Part shown: one piece after another, positions 11,884 to 23,776 of the stretch
Layout of the letters: each line of letters begins with the position of its first letter
Position numbering within the stretch: position 1 is the stretch's first letter
Assembly (NCBI RefSeq): GCF_963678635.1
Contig: NC_087070.1
Coordinates: 27,956,966-28,020,965 of the forward strand
Source of the DNA: Symsagittifera roscoffensis
Taxonomy: Eukaryota; Xenacoelomorpha; Acoela; Convolutidae
DNA length: 64,000 bases
Direction: 5' to 3'
Made by a program: the position numbers and the translations under genes
Notes under the pieces: generated by a model
What the model saw: the letters and a program-made list of their open reading frames with translations, nothing else
Databases searched by the model: none
Told to the model about the DNA's origin: nothing

Positions 11884-11957
11884 GATCCGGCCACGACTCG
11901 AACCCCTGGCCATAGGGTACAAAGGCAACTGTTTTACCTCCAGGCCAACGGGGAAGC
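11884..11957 (-). mobile_element. tRNA-like head of a SINE
   Basis: Minus strand from 11957: GCTTCCCCGTTGGCCTGGAGG, then a near-perfect B box GGTTCGAGTC and GTGGCCGGATC at the 3' end. The 74-nt length is tRNA-sized and the ends could pair. A free functional tRNA is less likely, because the sequence continues into SINE-body repeats and no clean anticodon arm is seen. Confidence 0.5.
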
Positions 11958-12371
11958 AACCTTAATCATGTTAAGAGAACGTAAGGAAAGAAGTGAAGAT
12001 AAGAAGAGAAAGGAAAAGAAGTGATTCAATTGATTTTGTTAAACTAGCTAACCCAAAAAAAGTCTATATTCCAGTTTGATAACGCTTGCTTATCGCAAGC
12101 GTAATCGTGTTCAATGCGAAAAAAACATATAGAGAAAAAAAATCACCAGCATGGAATAAGCTTTCAAAAAAATTATCGTGCGGCAATTAAGCCGACAATA
12201 CAAAGGTAGAAGCCAGTTGAGTCAAAAATGAAAATATAGTGGGACAAACTTAAGCTATCAAGTTTTTAAAAACGAAGTTTTAGCGGCATCACCTTCGGGA
12301 AACAGAAATATTGACACCTACTTGTCTTTCAAACAACGCAACACTAGGTTACGAAACCAAAATAATACGAG

Positions 12372-12945
12372 GATAGTCAGTTGCTGTGCCTGTAGCACAT
12401 AATATTCCGGCCAATTCGTTAAAAACTACAAAACTTTTTTTTTCATCTTCAAATTAGCGTCGTTTCTTCTATGTGGTGTGATTTTAGAACAAAACAAAAG
12501 GGTAGAAAAATAGTAAATTAGGCAAAAACACTATATTTGTCTCCAAAAAAAAAATAAAAAATGAAAAGAAGTTCTAAAAGTTTTCAGTTTGTAAGAAAAT
12601 TTTTTTGACCAAGAAAGATCTTAATGAAACTTTCAAATCTGGTTTCGTTTTTGGCAAAATCTACTTTTTTAGCCTAAATCCAATATTTATATATAACAAA
12701 CGTTACTCTATCACTTTACACGCTAGAAAATGGACGAAAACTAAAAAATTTCAAATTGTCGTTCGAATCACGACTGGAAGGGTTTAAATATGATATATCA
12801 CTGGACCTATTCCGAAGACTAATTGAGGTACCTGATGTTGCGTGGAAAACATAAATAAAAAAACTAAAACACACCTGAACACAAAGTTCCTCCACAGTTT
12901 TCAAATGGTCGGAATAATAAGCTAGAACCATTTCAGCTGAAATAG
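12372..12945. mobile_element. Non-autonomous element with short terminal inverted repeats, copy 1
   Basis: The left end GGATAGTCAGTTGCTGTGCC..GTAGCACA and an internal ATATTCCGGCC contrast with the right end TTTTCAAATGGTCGGAATAA, whose reverse complement resembles the TTCCGACCAT seen at the left end of sister copies. The full element recurs at 30428-31000 and 31760-32685; a left-end fragment lies at 19095-19215. It carries no coding capacity. Its right end mimics an exon flanked by splice sites, which I rejected. Confidence 0.45.
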
Positions 12946-13597
12946 AAGGAAAAAGAAAAGCATGAAAATTTACTGGATTGAGCAAATTACAGGAATAAAT
13001 GAAAATGACTTTAAATTATAGCGGAAACTGTTAAATAACAAGAAAATTCAGCACTGTGGCAACTAACCCGACAAAACTGAAGCGGGAAAACGATAGGCCT
13101 ACATCTTTTTTCAACGAGTTTGGAAACAGAAACACGTCCTGGCCGAGTTCGTCGTTCCCTTATCGTCGCCGTTAGACCATGTATACCCAAGACGACGTGG
13201 AATTTGATTTTATATTAAAGTAATGATTCTGTTAGATAAACTGTTTACTTGAAAAAATGTATGTTCCGACTTGATGACAGTGGCCAATGGCTAGCGTGAA
13301 GATTCTCCAAAGCAGAGCAACAAGGGTTGAGATTTAAAAAACCTAAGCTATACGTGTGGTCCAGAAGCAAATCACCAATGAAGGAACCAGATACATCAGA
13401 TTGGTTGCAAAGTCCTGGAACTTCTTTAGAAAGAATAAGTGATAACTTAGTAAAACTGCGATGTCTTTAAGATGCAACCCAGTAACTAAATAAAAAATCG
13501 ACGTCTCGTTTGCGGTCATTCTATGCTATCATAAAGGCGCTATGTTTTTCATATAAAAATCAGCCATTATATAAAACATTGAAAATATTTAGCTTAC

Positions 13598-13821
13598 TTG
13601 GTTGGGAGTCAACGAAGTTGCTCCTGCTCTCCTTGTTACCTGGCACTTCAGTAAACTCGGCCGCCAGACACGCTCTGAACTCGATCATGAACCTGTCATC
13701 ATTCAACAACTCCCCGATACTCTCTCGCTTCTCTATTTTGTCCAAAAGGGTAACCTGGTTACAGTCATCTGCTGATGTTGCCATAAATACTCCCACCAAA
13801 CCCCTGCTAATTGAAGAGCAA
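13598..13821 (-). CDS. Candidate 5'-proximal exon of unrecognised gene
   Basis: 224-nt exon between acceptor TATCTTTGCAG and donor CCAACCAA/GTAAGC. An in-frame ATG at 13784 begins MATSADDCNQVTLLDKIEK, followed by ESIGELLNDDRFMIEFRACL, a soluble, helix-prone sequence. The exon leaves in phase 1, and the large exon ending at 10204 enters with two bases, so the two can be joined directly. Codon composition differs clearly from the AT-rich flanks. No family recognised. If the frame is translated from the exon edge, a short hydrophobic stretch (ISRGLVGVFM) precedes the Met. Confidence 0.5.
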
Positions 13822-16465
13822 CTGCAAAGATAAATACTAAAAGCGCTCTTCGCCACACTACAATCAAAGAGCTCTCAAAACTAATAGACTCCCTTTTTCA
13901 CTTTACCAGTTCCTTAAATTCTAGTACTCCGATAATTTGCGTTTCAAATTGGAGGATTTAGATGAAAGCGAACTGCAAATAGAGATGGGTTTTCAGCACA
14001 GAATGGTAACTCGAACAGATACTGACTTTAATAATAATCAGATATGTTCTTGTGAACTGTTCAAGAGACAATTTCCTGACTAAAGGATAACCAGTCATTT
14101 TCGAAAACTGACTATTAAGCAAATTTTATACGCATTTTAATGAAGGAAATGATTAGCTAAGTGCAAAACAAGACACTTCATTCACTCACACTTGGTTTCG
14201 CAATTCATTTTAAAGCAAAAACATATTTTTAAAAAAGCAACTGATAGCAACAAAAATGATTTTTCCTCTTGGCATGATAATTTTATGGAATGAAAAGTGT
14301 TAAATTGGGGCTCAAATTGCTCTCTGCTCATAATTTCCGTGTAGTTGCATGCGTGAAATGTTTGAAGCTTTAGAGGCGCCCGGGATTTGAAAGAAAATAC
14401 CTTTCCTAAAAGCTCCCAAATTTATCTGAAACCAATTCACAAAAAAATACAAAATGTAGCAGCCATTGTTAACGTGTACGGGCAATGGTCCAATGCGAAT
14501 TGTCGCTAGCGAATTTCTCTTTAGGAATTCAGTTTGGACACAAAGCTGCGTTCCATTTCAGAATAAGTTTTTTACGCCTCCGTTTGTCCTATAGTCATAC
14601 ACCAATTCTATGCAATTTAGACAGCGCTGCATATTCGAGCTATTTCTATTTCCTCCTTACTTTTCTTTAAAAAACAATCCCCATAGAAACAGACGTAATA
14701 ATCAGCAACGGCTGGTATTGCCTAAGAAGCTGAAAAAATAGACGTGACTAAATCAAAGCAAAAAAACTGAAACTCAAGCTAAAAATCTATGCGACTATTT
14801 TGAATTGCACTAACACTTGTCGCGAACATTGTTTTCGCATGATGTTTGTTAGTTTTCCCTCAAAACTGACCCAAATCACCGATTTTTCTCAATAATGGGT
14901 CTTTTCTTTTCGTTTGCTCATATCGCGATTTTTTTTAAAAGAACAGCAATTTTTAAAAGTTACAGCAAAGAATACAGCTAGCGAAAGAAAAATTGAAAAA
15001 TGCGACAAGAAAAAATTAAAATTATGATTCAGCCAGCAAAAAAGAAGAAAAAAAGACGTCCCTTTTCCGCAGAAAAGTCTATACAGCTGTTTGCTCTCTA
15101 TAGTACTGCTCTCCCACTTAGTGTCCAAACATTTGTAGCCTTCGAAAGCTAGAACGATTTCAACGACGCGTCATACGTTGGATCATACCTGTTTTGGATA
15201 AGTTTGAAGCACTTGCAAAACTGAATTTTATTCCAGTGTGCTAGCAACTGATTTGTACAGATATTATTTCTGTTGTCAAAAAATGAACTAATGAAATAAT
15301 GAAAAATGAACAGAAATAAGATCTTCATTATTGTTTGGCTAACATATGTATATTTTCATCTTACTTCTTCTTCGTCATGTTATGGAACGAACCATCAGAG
15401 ATTAATTTAAAACGTTTTTTTTTTCAAAAAAGGTGGCCAATAAAACAAAAACTAAGAAAAAATGTTTAAGAAGTATCAGTGAAATCTTACCATCGCTGAG
15501 TTTCAATCTCAGTTTAGAACATTATCTGATCGAGTTTTGAAACAAAAAGTTCCGACCGAATATTTCTTGATTTGCGGCACCAAACGATAAAAAGATCAGT
15601 AATTCAGCAAAAAAGAAATCCGATATTTCTTTTTACAATTAACGCTCTCTTGCCGAGTTTGTCGCTCTTAAAACGGAATGGAATAAGGTGAAAATTGTGG
15701 ACATTTTTTTGAAAACTAGGAAAAAAGAAAACAATTTTTGAATCAAATATCAAAAAATTGGTAGCATTATTATAATTTCAAACCATAACAGCAAATATAC
15801 GATAAAATTAATTAAAAAATCATAGAATAGAATCAAATAGAAAACTTTTTCAAATACCTTTGTCTACAGGTATCTGCAAATGATGCCAACTTTTTGCGCC
15901 TTAAAGGGGTCTCTTTGCTCTATGTTTTAACAAAGACTCGGATTTAGTTTTTTTTGTAATCCTGCGACAAAATTTCAAATTGGAGGGTAGAAATGTCAAC
16001 CTGCCCAATTTCACGAAGAATGCCAATTTTTACACGCAATTGTCGTTCTTAGACTAAGCTCCCAGTGATATAAATTCCCGATCAAAACTCCAGCAGCTTT
16101 TGATCCATAATCTCTTGATACACTTCCGGTTTGTTTACTTATAAAGTACTTATTTATTTGGTTAGCTCGTTCTCGCTGCCACTATGATGTCGTTTTCCAT
16201 CTGAAGTTTTTTTTACATTTGGTGGAGCAGATAAAACAAAATAGGGACCACCACTGTAATTTGGTTCAAGAAACTCAAAAAACTGCGTCGTCAAGCGACG
16301 AAAACTGCATCCACATTATATGCACAGATATACTGGTCCAAGCATAAAGGCGCTAAAGATGTAAACTGTATATCTCAGTAATGCAAAAAAGCGCTGGAGT
16401 TAAAGTGAAACTCCATAAAAAGTAGACAAATCTGATGATTCTTCTTGTTTTCTATCCTCATCTCT
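13822..16465. other. Non-coding AT-rich DNA
   Basis: No exon, RNA gene or clear repeat boundary recognised. Poly-A/T runs are frequent. Confidence 0.35.
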
Positions 16466-16469
16466 TCTC

Positions 16470-17195
16470 ATCATCATCATCATAGGGCTTTCCAGGCAGC
16501 TACTGCCCATTGCCCGCCACATGAGCATCTCGAACCAAGGCTTTCCATTGCAGTTGGTTGACAGCTATTTCTTTTGTCCTGTTGAACCAGGATTCTTCCC
16601 ATTTCTTCAGAGAGATTTTTAGGGGTTTTGCGAAGGGCTAGACATTTTTCTGCACGAGTTGTCTCCAAGTAAACTTACTCCCACCTCGTGGACGATTCCA
16701 GTTGTCAGCTTTCTCAAACTCTAGGGCTGCGTTTGGAATTTCATCTTGGGGGCATTCTCAGTACATGACCCAGCCATTTCAGGCGTCTTCTTTGAATGTT
16801 TTGGCTGATGGAATTGCCGAGGAGGGCTCTGTCGAGTATGTTTGATCTGGACATTTTGTATGCATTTGGTACAAACTTTTTTGTGCATCGAGTTTCAAAG
16901 ACGTCAAGGAGGCATAGGTCAGACTTTTTTTATAGGCCATGACTCACTACCGTAGAGAAGCAAACTTTGAACACAAGCGGCATAGATTTTTCGTTTTATT
17001 GATGTCGGGATAGTTTTTAATCCCCAGAGTTTTTTGAGGTTCCGTACATTTCCAGTGGCTTTACCAATTATCAATTCTTGCGCGGACTTCCTGGGTTATG
17101 TTACCGTCGATTCTGATTTTGCTGCCGAGGTAGGTGAATTCTTCTACTTGATCTAGTTCTTGGCCGTGGAAATTAACATTGATAACACGTTCAAC
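16470..17195 (-). pseudogene. 3' end of an RTE-like non-LTR retrotransposon
   Basis: Minus-strand translation over several frames gives the C-terminal region of a LINE reverse transcriptase: QVEEFTYLGSKIRIDGNIT, then YAACVQSLLLYGSESW (the conserved V.S.LLYGSE.W block), then NRPRGGSKFTWRQLV and LQWKALVRDAHVAGN near the end. The element closes at 16470-16490 with an ATG-trinucleotide tail on its sense strand, a microsatellite tail typical of RTE- and CR1-type LINEs. Several frameshifts and stops are visible and the RT catalytic part is absent: a 5'-truncated dead copy. The family assignment rests on motif recognition only. Confidence 0.7.
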
Positions 17196-17374
17196 TCAAT
17201 TAGACCTTCAATACTTATATCTTCTTAAAGTCTTTTTCTGATTTTCAGTTGCATGATTAGATTTTTTTTATTTCAGTTCTGCTGTTTTATTGTCGTCTAA
17301 TTTCGCTTTCGTTCAATTTCAAATCAACCAGAAAATGGTCTAGCAACACAGATAGTATTGTTCAGACTCTCGTA

Positions 17375-17605
17375 CAGAGGCCAAGCTGTGCTTCGCACCT
17401 ACTGCAATACAAACATGAACAAAATAACCTGCAGCATTAGAAACTTTGAAAAGGAGGTTTCGGTGGAAACTAAGCGGACAAAAAGAAGCCGAAAAGTTTT
17501 ATTTTGCAAAAAAACAGGTCCCGACTGGAATCGATCTCTCGGCTTTTGTGGTCTCCAGCATTGGTGTTACCACTGTGCCATATGCTCAGGACTCTCCTTG
17601 AAAAC
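17375..17605 (-). mobile_element. tRNA-derived SINE with 3' hairpin
   Basis: Head on the minus strand from about 17590: A-box-like ATGGCACAGTGGTAACAC, B-box-like AGATCGATTCC, ending GTCGGGACCTG. After the body the other end (17383-17400) has CCAAGCTGTGCTTCGC, the family's terminal hairpin in mutated form, next to CTACTGCAATACAAAC. About 230 bp long and one of the best-delimited copies. Confidence 0.6.
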
Positions 17606-18200
17606 GAAGTTATAACAAAAACATTTTCACCAGCGAATTATGAGAAAAAAATAGGTTTACGAGAAAAAGTGCAGTACCCGGTTGCATAACCTTTGCTTAT
17701 CGCAAGAAGAAAGTGACGGAATATTTGTGATAGGGGTGTTAAAACAAAATGTCACTATGTTAAAACAATCTCTCTATGTTAAAAAATAAATGGCCTGATT
17801 AGGTTTCTAAAAACTTGAAAAAACGCACAGACACTCAACTGCGCTTATAACTGGAGCAATAAAAAACAATCAGCAAGTGAACAAAACAACAAAAATAAAA
17901 GCAGCACCTCAAAAACTTTGTCACAGCAAAATAAAAGTTAGCAATTTCTTTAAACGCAACCAAACAGAGCTCTATCTATTTTTTCTTAAATCTACAATTT
18001 ATATAAAATTTTTATATCCAAAAACATTAAAAACAAAAATTTCACTCAGTTGTCTTGTTTGACATAAACACAGTGTGCACTAAAAACTGTCTTTTTAGCG
18101 GTTTTAAAAAACAGGTGAAAACTGTCATAAGGAGACCAAAAACAGATGAATTATTGATCCAAATCAAATTTCAAAACACAGATAAATTCATCATCTTTAT
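17606..18200. other. Non-coding DNA with small hairpin repeat
   Basis: GGTTGCATAACCTTTGCTTATCGCAAGAAG at 17678-17707 is one of several relatives of CGCTTGCTTATCGCAAGCG (12084-12102, 26400-26425), probably SINE-body sequence. Otherwise nothing recognised. Confidence 0.35.
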
Positions 18201-18204
18201 TAGG

Positions 18205-18505
18205 TTTGTTTAACTCATAATACAGAAGAAAATTTTTAATATAACCAACCCAAATTGAGAAAACTAGATCAATAAAAAAAAATTATTTCAAGGGAAATCC
18301 GAAAATTAAACGTTTTTTGAGATTTTCACCATTTTCGGTTCGGTAGAGAAGTTTGCCTTTCTGTTTATAAAAAAAATGAACGGAACTTAAAAAGAAATCA
18401 AAAGTCAAACCGCGAAAAAGTAAGTTTGAGCCGGACTTCCGAAGAATAAATTTCAAAAAATCATCACGACCAATTATACGACACTCAATGCGTTGCTCAT
18501 TACGT
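18205..18505 (+). repeat. TATA-tailed interspersed repeat, copy 3 (degenerate)
   Basis: Shares CCAAATTGAGAAAACTAGATCAATA and GAAGTTTGCCTTTC with the family. The TATA segment is mutated (ACCAATTATACGACACTC). Confidence 0.45.
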
Positions 18506-18664
18506 TATTAAAGATTTTTATTGACTAGTCAAGCTTTTCTGGAGAGTGTAATTTGCCTGCCATTTAGCAAATGAAGTTGAAGCAAGCTACAAAAGAAATC
18601 AAAATAAACGTATAAGAAAACATGAGAAAATATAAACGTCGTAAAATATAAACCAGCGTAAAAA

Positions 18665-19090
18665 AAAGCCGACAGTTGGAAAAGAGTCAGTGAATGCACT
18701 ATAACAGAAAAAAAACTGACTTGATTTCAAGACAAAATCTTAACTATTAAACTTTGAAAAAAAAAGACGACCTGAGAGGTCTTTAAACTACTAGAACAAA
18801 TTATGGGTGGCATTTTTTGATCAAATAAACCCAAATTGAGAAAACTGAATCATTAGGTAAACTTTTCTGTTTCGCTGAGAAATCTAAAAAATAAATTCCA
18901 TTTTCGAAACTAAAAATCTATCAATGTTTTGCGGGACTTTTACAATTTTGCTGCACGGTATTGGAGTTTGCCTTTCTTTTAACAAAGGAAATAAACTTAA
19001 CTTAAACGGAAATAAAAAGTCACATCGCAAAAAAGTACATTTGAGCCACACCTATTTACAAATCTGAACTACATTTCATGACTATTAGTA
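18665..19090 (+). repeat. TATA-tailed interspersed repeat, copy 4
   Basis: Runs from CCGACAGTTGGAAAAGAGTC through TTGAGAAAACTGAATCATTAGG and GGAGTTTGCCTTTC to the mutated terminus CACACCTATTTACAAATCTGAAC. It lies directly next to the terminal-repeat fragment at 19095. Confidence 0.5.
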
Positions 19091-19094
19091 AAAT

Positions 19095-19215
19095 AAGGAT
19101 AGCCGGTTGCTGCTGCAAGTAGCATAGAACGTTCCGACCATATTTTTCAAAAAAAACTACCATATTTTTAAATAAGCGTCGTTTTTTATGCGTGATTTCA
19201 TGCAAGGATCTGAGC
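19095..19215. mobile_element. Left-end fragment of the terminal-repeat element
   Basis: AGGATAGCCGGTTGCTGCTGCAAGTAGCATAGAACGTTCCGACC matches the left ends at 12372, 30428 and 31760. The rest of the element is not seen. Confidence 0.4.
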
Positions 19216-19379
19216 GAAACACTAGAACTTATGCATAATTGACATAGGGAAAACAGGCGAACCTGACAACAGTTTTTGTATGAATGAAATGAAAAAAAAA
19301 ATTCAAAAAATCACGAACTTTTTCATTTGTTGCATAAACTTTGAATTTTTAGTGTTTTTTATTCTAAAAAACATTACTC

Positions 19380-21475
19380 ACTCAAGCCTACTGCATAATT
19401 GTTGGAGACTTCAATGCCCACAACCCGTTATGGTATTCCAGTTCTACCTGCGGAATCTTCTTAGCCAAATGACGTCTACAAAGCTGAGAAAGCTTTCGGA
19501 AAACATTGTTAAAGGCAGCATGAAAACTCATTCCCTAAGGATACATCAAAATTACTATACTAAATTTTCCCACAAGCAATGACGCACTTATCTTTGAAAC
19601 AAAAAAAAAACATGAATAAGTTGGTTCAATTTATGTGGAAAAAACTTCACCATTTTTCACGCCAAAAAATGTGCCAATAAATTCAATCAGCATTTCAGCC
19701 CACACCCCACATCAGTTAGTAAAGAGCGTCTCTACACGCTAAGGCCTTTGAAGAGTTTTAAAATTGAAGATAGTGTTCAAAAGCCACCCACACTGTTGCC
19801 GTGGCGATGAAAGACTCGAAGAAAAGTAAGGCGCATGGTCCGGATCATATTGCGCCTATTCAATTGCACTATCTGGGCCCAGTCGCCATACAATACCTAA
19901 CAGAGTTCATTAATACATCGACACAAACAGCGACAAAACCAAATGTCTGGAAAGAAGGAAGGATTATTTATTCCGCTGCAAAGGCCAGGAAACCGGTCAA
20001 TGAGTACAAAAGTTCCCACAGATCACACTACTTTCTCAAACTGCTAACGTGAACGAAAGGCTACTGCTAATTGAATTTTTCCATTTCCCCCTAGCAGAGC
20101 ACCAACATGACTTCAGAGCCGAACATTCAACTACAACAGCTCTGAACATCGTAACAAATAACATCAAGCTGGGTCTCACTAAACACAAACCATGCGATCG
20201 TATTCTTTTATTAGCTCTGGACCTCGATGCCGCCTTTGATACAGTTAACCACAACGTACTACTAACTGATGTTTTGAAAACGGATGTGCCCAACAGTATA
20301 AACGCTGGCTAACGTCATACTTTGAATGTCAGTTCACTTATGCTGAGTATCGGAATAACTTTCAAACAAGGAGTACCACAAGGACGAGCCTTATCACTCA
20401 TGCTCTTCAAAATCTACATGAGCAAATTCCCCTTGCCGCCAGATCGATTCCGATTGCTACATATATTGATGACATATCTCTGATGTCTTCAAATTCAAAG
20501 TTAGCTGAGCTTACGTGCCAAATAACACCATACCTAGATCTGCGCAGCCGGTAAGTCATCATCAACTATCTTTTCAACTAGCACAAAGGAACTATCTTTT
20601 AACCCCCAGCTTGAAACACAGTTCCTATTCCGCTTAAGTCAAAACCCAAACCCAAACTGCTGGGCGTAGTCTTTGGCGGCCTACTTAGTTTCAATGAACA
20701 TGTTAAAGCCACCAACTACAAACTACAAAAGCGTAATAGTGTCATTAAAAGTTTGTCTGGCCATGACTGGTTGTTCCAAAGAAACACTGACAGTAACATA
20801 CAAGGCCGTCGGGAGCTGTGTGCTTGGCTATGGACCTATTCACCTATCACTAAGCAATACAAACTGGGACAACCTCCAGATTCAACGAAACATTGCCCTC
20901 AAAACGAAAACTGGTTCAGTGAAAGTGTCAAACATTGATGCTATTCACAGAGAAACTTAGGTCCTACCTGTAAAGACTCAGCTTTTTGCTGACCAAAAAA
21001 ATTCCAGTCGGATGCCACCAGAGTCACCGTTCTGACTATACAACTCAACATCCAGTTAAAAGATACTCTGAAACCTACGGTGTTGATTTCCATCAACATC
21101 TGGATGCGTGCTTAGTAAGTCATAAAAACTATTGGAAAGCTCTAAAGGTTAACCATCACAACGAGGTTAAAAAAAACCTCAAATCACCTCAAACATCTGA
21201 TAGTGGATTCGAATTACCACAGAACACTACCTGATTATTCTGCTTCCTCAACCTCGCTCCGGGTTCAGTCCGCTCACTAATTCATATTTAGGCCGTATAA
21301 ACAGCGAGGCAGACGATTCCTATCCAGACTGTAATGAGAGGCCGCACGATGTCCATCATATATTTAACTGCGCCCTAAACGCGAATGGCTTGGCTACTGC
21401 AGACCTCTGGCTTCAACCCCTTGAAGTTTCTTCATATCCCGAGGGAGCGAGAGAGCTGAACTCCCTTTAAGAATC
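19380..21475 (+). pseudogene. Degraded Jockey-like LINE (endonuclease and reverse transcriptase)
   Basis: Plus-strand frames read in order: GDFNAHNPLWYSSSTCG (AP-endonuclease block, about 19402-19455); KSKAHGPDHIAPIQLHYLGP (RT entry block, 19820-19880); FRAEHSTTTALNIVTNNIK and LALDLDAAFDTVNH (motif A, about 20110-20250); IPIATYIDDISLMSSN (catalytic box, with Ile in place of the usual Ala); then a thumb-like region with VTYKAVGSCVLGYG and NTNWDNLQIQRNIALKTKTG. The 3' region has RSGFSPLTNSYLGRI and CNERPHDVHHIFNC, a Cys/His block common at the end of such proteins. Stops and frameshifts separate every block, so it is dead. The order and spacing fit one element with internal deletions between endonuclease and RT. 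Confidence 0.8.
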
Positions 21476-21659
21476 AAACCTCAGTCAATTAAAGAAAAAG
21501 ATGCTGACTTCTAATCAGCACATATCGAGAACGACGAAGAGCTGAAATCCAACTTCAGAGCAGCAAAATCTAAATGAAACCAGTGCTTTTCAAGCATTCA
21601 TGTTATTACACGTGTGGCTTGCTTCAACTATTCTGCCGAGGACACAGCAGGGACTAGCG

Positions 21660-21834
21660 GAAACAAACCCAATCAACATTCATCTACTTGGGAGATGATG
21701 TACTGAAAGCAATGGGAACCAAAAATCAACTCACAACAAAGCTAACCCCACAAAATCCCGCAGACGATGGCATTGAGTTTAGCTACTACAACAACTACTC
21801 GTCCGCAGATGCTCTTCCAGCCAAGGAAAAATAA
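21660..21834 (+). CDS. Short coding-like segment ending in a stop (unrecognised)
   Basis: An open frame of about 57 codons with balanced composition, containing LGDDVLKAMGTKNQLTTK and DDGIEFSYYNNYSSADALPA, ends in TAA directly overlapping AATAAA. It could be a terminal exon (a possible acceptor GAGGACACAG lies just upstream), the 3' part of the neighbouring LINE or a retrocopy fragment. No family recognised. Confidence 0.25.
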
Positions 21835-21839
21835 ACCAC

Positions 21840-23155
21840 AAAATTAATTCAACACGATTTTGTAATTAATTTTCTGAAGCAGGATTTTATAAAACAGCTA
21901 CTTGAAAATAAACTTCCAAGGATCTTCTTGATTTATCATGAATCTTGGTTTTCATCACTGTCAAATGTAAGAAAAATTATTGTCTGAAAAAGATCTGGTT
22001 TCTGATTGCTCTCGTAAGTGCAGCAAACAGAGACAGAAAAATAAACACTGAGCCACTTGGGCTGTTTAACAATCCGTAATTTCTGAGGGGCAGATTTAAG
22101 TTTTTCAGAAGTGATTTTTTTCTCAGTTAGACGAATTCCGTTCTACGAACCCTCCCATCGAAACAAAAAATTTTAAGAGATCTGAGGCTTTAGGCCGCAA
22201 GTATTAAATATGAACTAAAAAAAAACAGGCAATTCTAGTGTATGCTTTCTTGATGCCCACGCGTTAACCTTCCAATTATTGATTAAATCAATAATAGACT
22301 GCGGAGATCAATTGTTTGGTACAGTAACTTACCTGACAAACAGCGAGTGGACAAGGCTTGCTAGATATGCTCATACATTTTACGTGTTTAAAATAGCAAA
22401 TTTATTTACCACGCAAAATTTCTTTACATTATGGCAACGCTAGAGTAGTTTTTTTTTACAAAAAAATTGAACTATTGAGGGGAAAGAGCCGAAGATACTG
22501 AAATTGCTGTCTTGGAACTGTTGTTTGATCCAAACCTTCTAATTTTTATAATAAGCAAATAACAAAAAAATAAGATACGCTTATGTCCGAAATTTTGTAA
22601 ACTTTGGAAACTAGAAATAATTTTTTAGATTTCCTTTCTCCGCAGCAATTCCATATTAGTTTGAAAAACTGGGATAGGTTTCATTTGAAAAAATGAGTTA
22701 GCAATTACAACAAGAAAAAATTGTTTGCTTATTTGTTGTTAAAAAAATTTCTTAAAAACATTTTAGGAAAAGTGTAAGAAAATGAAAATAGGAACATTTA
22801 ATTGATAGTTCCCAAAACACTAGAAACACGTTTATTTCTTCAGATTCCAAATTAACGTAGCAAGTGTATAATAAGAAAACAGCCCTGTCGTGATACTATT
22901 TAGCAAAAAAAAGATATTGATATTTTAATGATAACAGGAAAGCTCAAATCTAAGATCTCGTGGGAACATTCAGCTGCTCTGTCCAACCACAAAGTTGTAT
23001 AAACTTTGAAAGAAGGAAAATCAGAAATCTGATCAGAGCAAAATTATGGTCCTCAAATAAACAGGGTCTAAATTTCACCTGATGATGCAAAAACTTACCT
23101 GATTATGAGAAGAGCGGCTGCAAAGTTTCCTTTCCAAGGATTTTCTCCATTCCTT
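21840..23155. other. Non-coding AT-rich DNA
   Basis: Nothing recognised beyond short AT-rich runs. Confidence 0.35.
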
Positions 23156-23159
23156 TAAC

Positions 23160-23352
23160 ATTTCTACTACCAAGTAACATGATTAAACTAAGAGGTGAGG
23201 CGAAGCTACGCGCCACTTGCTTAACAACATCAAAAAATTATCCAACATTGCTAATACGATCAACATGATTATATTAATTTTATCATAGAAGCGAAGCAAA
23301 GCTACGCACCACTTGCGATAGAACATTTAAATTATGCGTTTGTCTCGAAACA
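23160..23352. repeat. Direct repeat, copy 1, with two hairpin motifs
   Basis: ACCAAGTAACATGATTAA, two GCGAAGC..GCTACGC(A/G)CCACTTGC motifs and GTTTGTCTCGAAACAGAAAATTAT. The same block recurs at 23777-23995, and the two were neighbours before the MITE at 23362 inserted. Confidence 0.6.
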
Positions 23353-23361
23353 GAAAATTAT

Positions 23362-23767
23362 GGGGGTTGAGAAATTAGACGATAAGCAAATTAGACGGAG
23401 GTACTTAAAAGGAAATTAGACGGTTTTGCAAAACTGCAATTGTGAGAAAATAGACGAAAGTGAGAGAAATCAACTTTGTTTGCAAACAAATTGCGTTAGA
23501 AAATCAAAATTGTTTGTAGACAACAGTTCAATTTCGGTGGCCAAAAACTTTACAAGTCAATCATGCATAATTTATTCAATTCAAAACTCTCCTGTAATAT
23601 TCAGATTTGGCATTTTATGTTCATTTAAACTTATTGTTTTGATAGGTATTGACATTTTATGTTCTTTTTGTATTTGTGAAACTTGACTCTTTGTGAAACT
23701 TGACTCCGTCTAAATTCGTTTTTGTAGCATCCGTCTAATTTGCTTATCGTCTAATTTCCTAGGCCCC
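23362..23767. mobile_element. MITE with 37-bp terminal inverted repeats and 9-bp target duplication
   Basis: The left end GGGGGTTGAGAAATTAGACG and the reverse complement of the right end GGGGCCTAGGAAATTAGACG agree at 33 of 37 positions, counting the further ATAAGCAAATTAGACGG. The motif AAATTAGACG occurs several times in tandem near each end. The 406-bp element is flanked by identical GAAAATTAT copies (23353-23361 and 23768-23776). The unoccupied site is recognisable in the paralogous repeat near 23985 (CGAAACAGAAACTTATACTC). A 9-bp duplication and G-rich termini suggest a Mutator-like source. The interior is AT-rich with no transposase. Confidence 0.85.
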
Positions 23768-23776
23768 GAAAATTAT

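Noticed and set aside
11884..11957. Functional tRNA gene
   Set aside because: B box is good, but the anticodon arm and acceptor pairing are poor and the sequence is continuous with SINE body; the heads at 912, 17515, 27245 and 35069 fail likewise.
12887..12948. Exon-like segment between TTCTATTTCAG and GTGTGT on the minus strand
   Set aside because: Its phases do not fit the flanking exons, and the same sequence, without conserved frame, recurs at the right end of the terminal-repeat element at 30950 and 32650.
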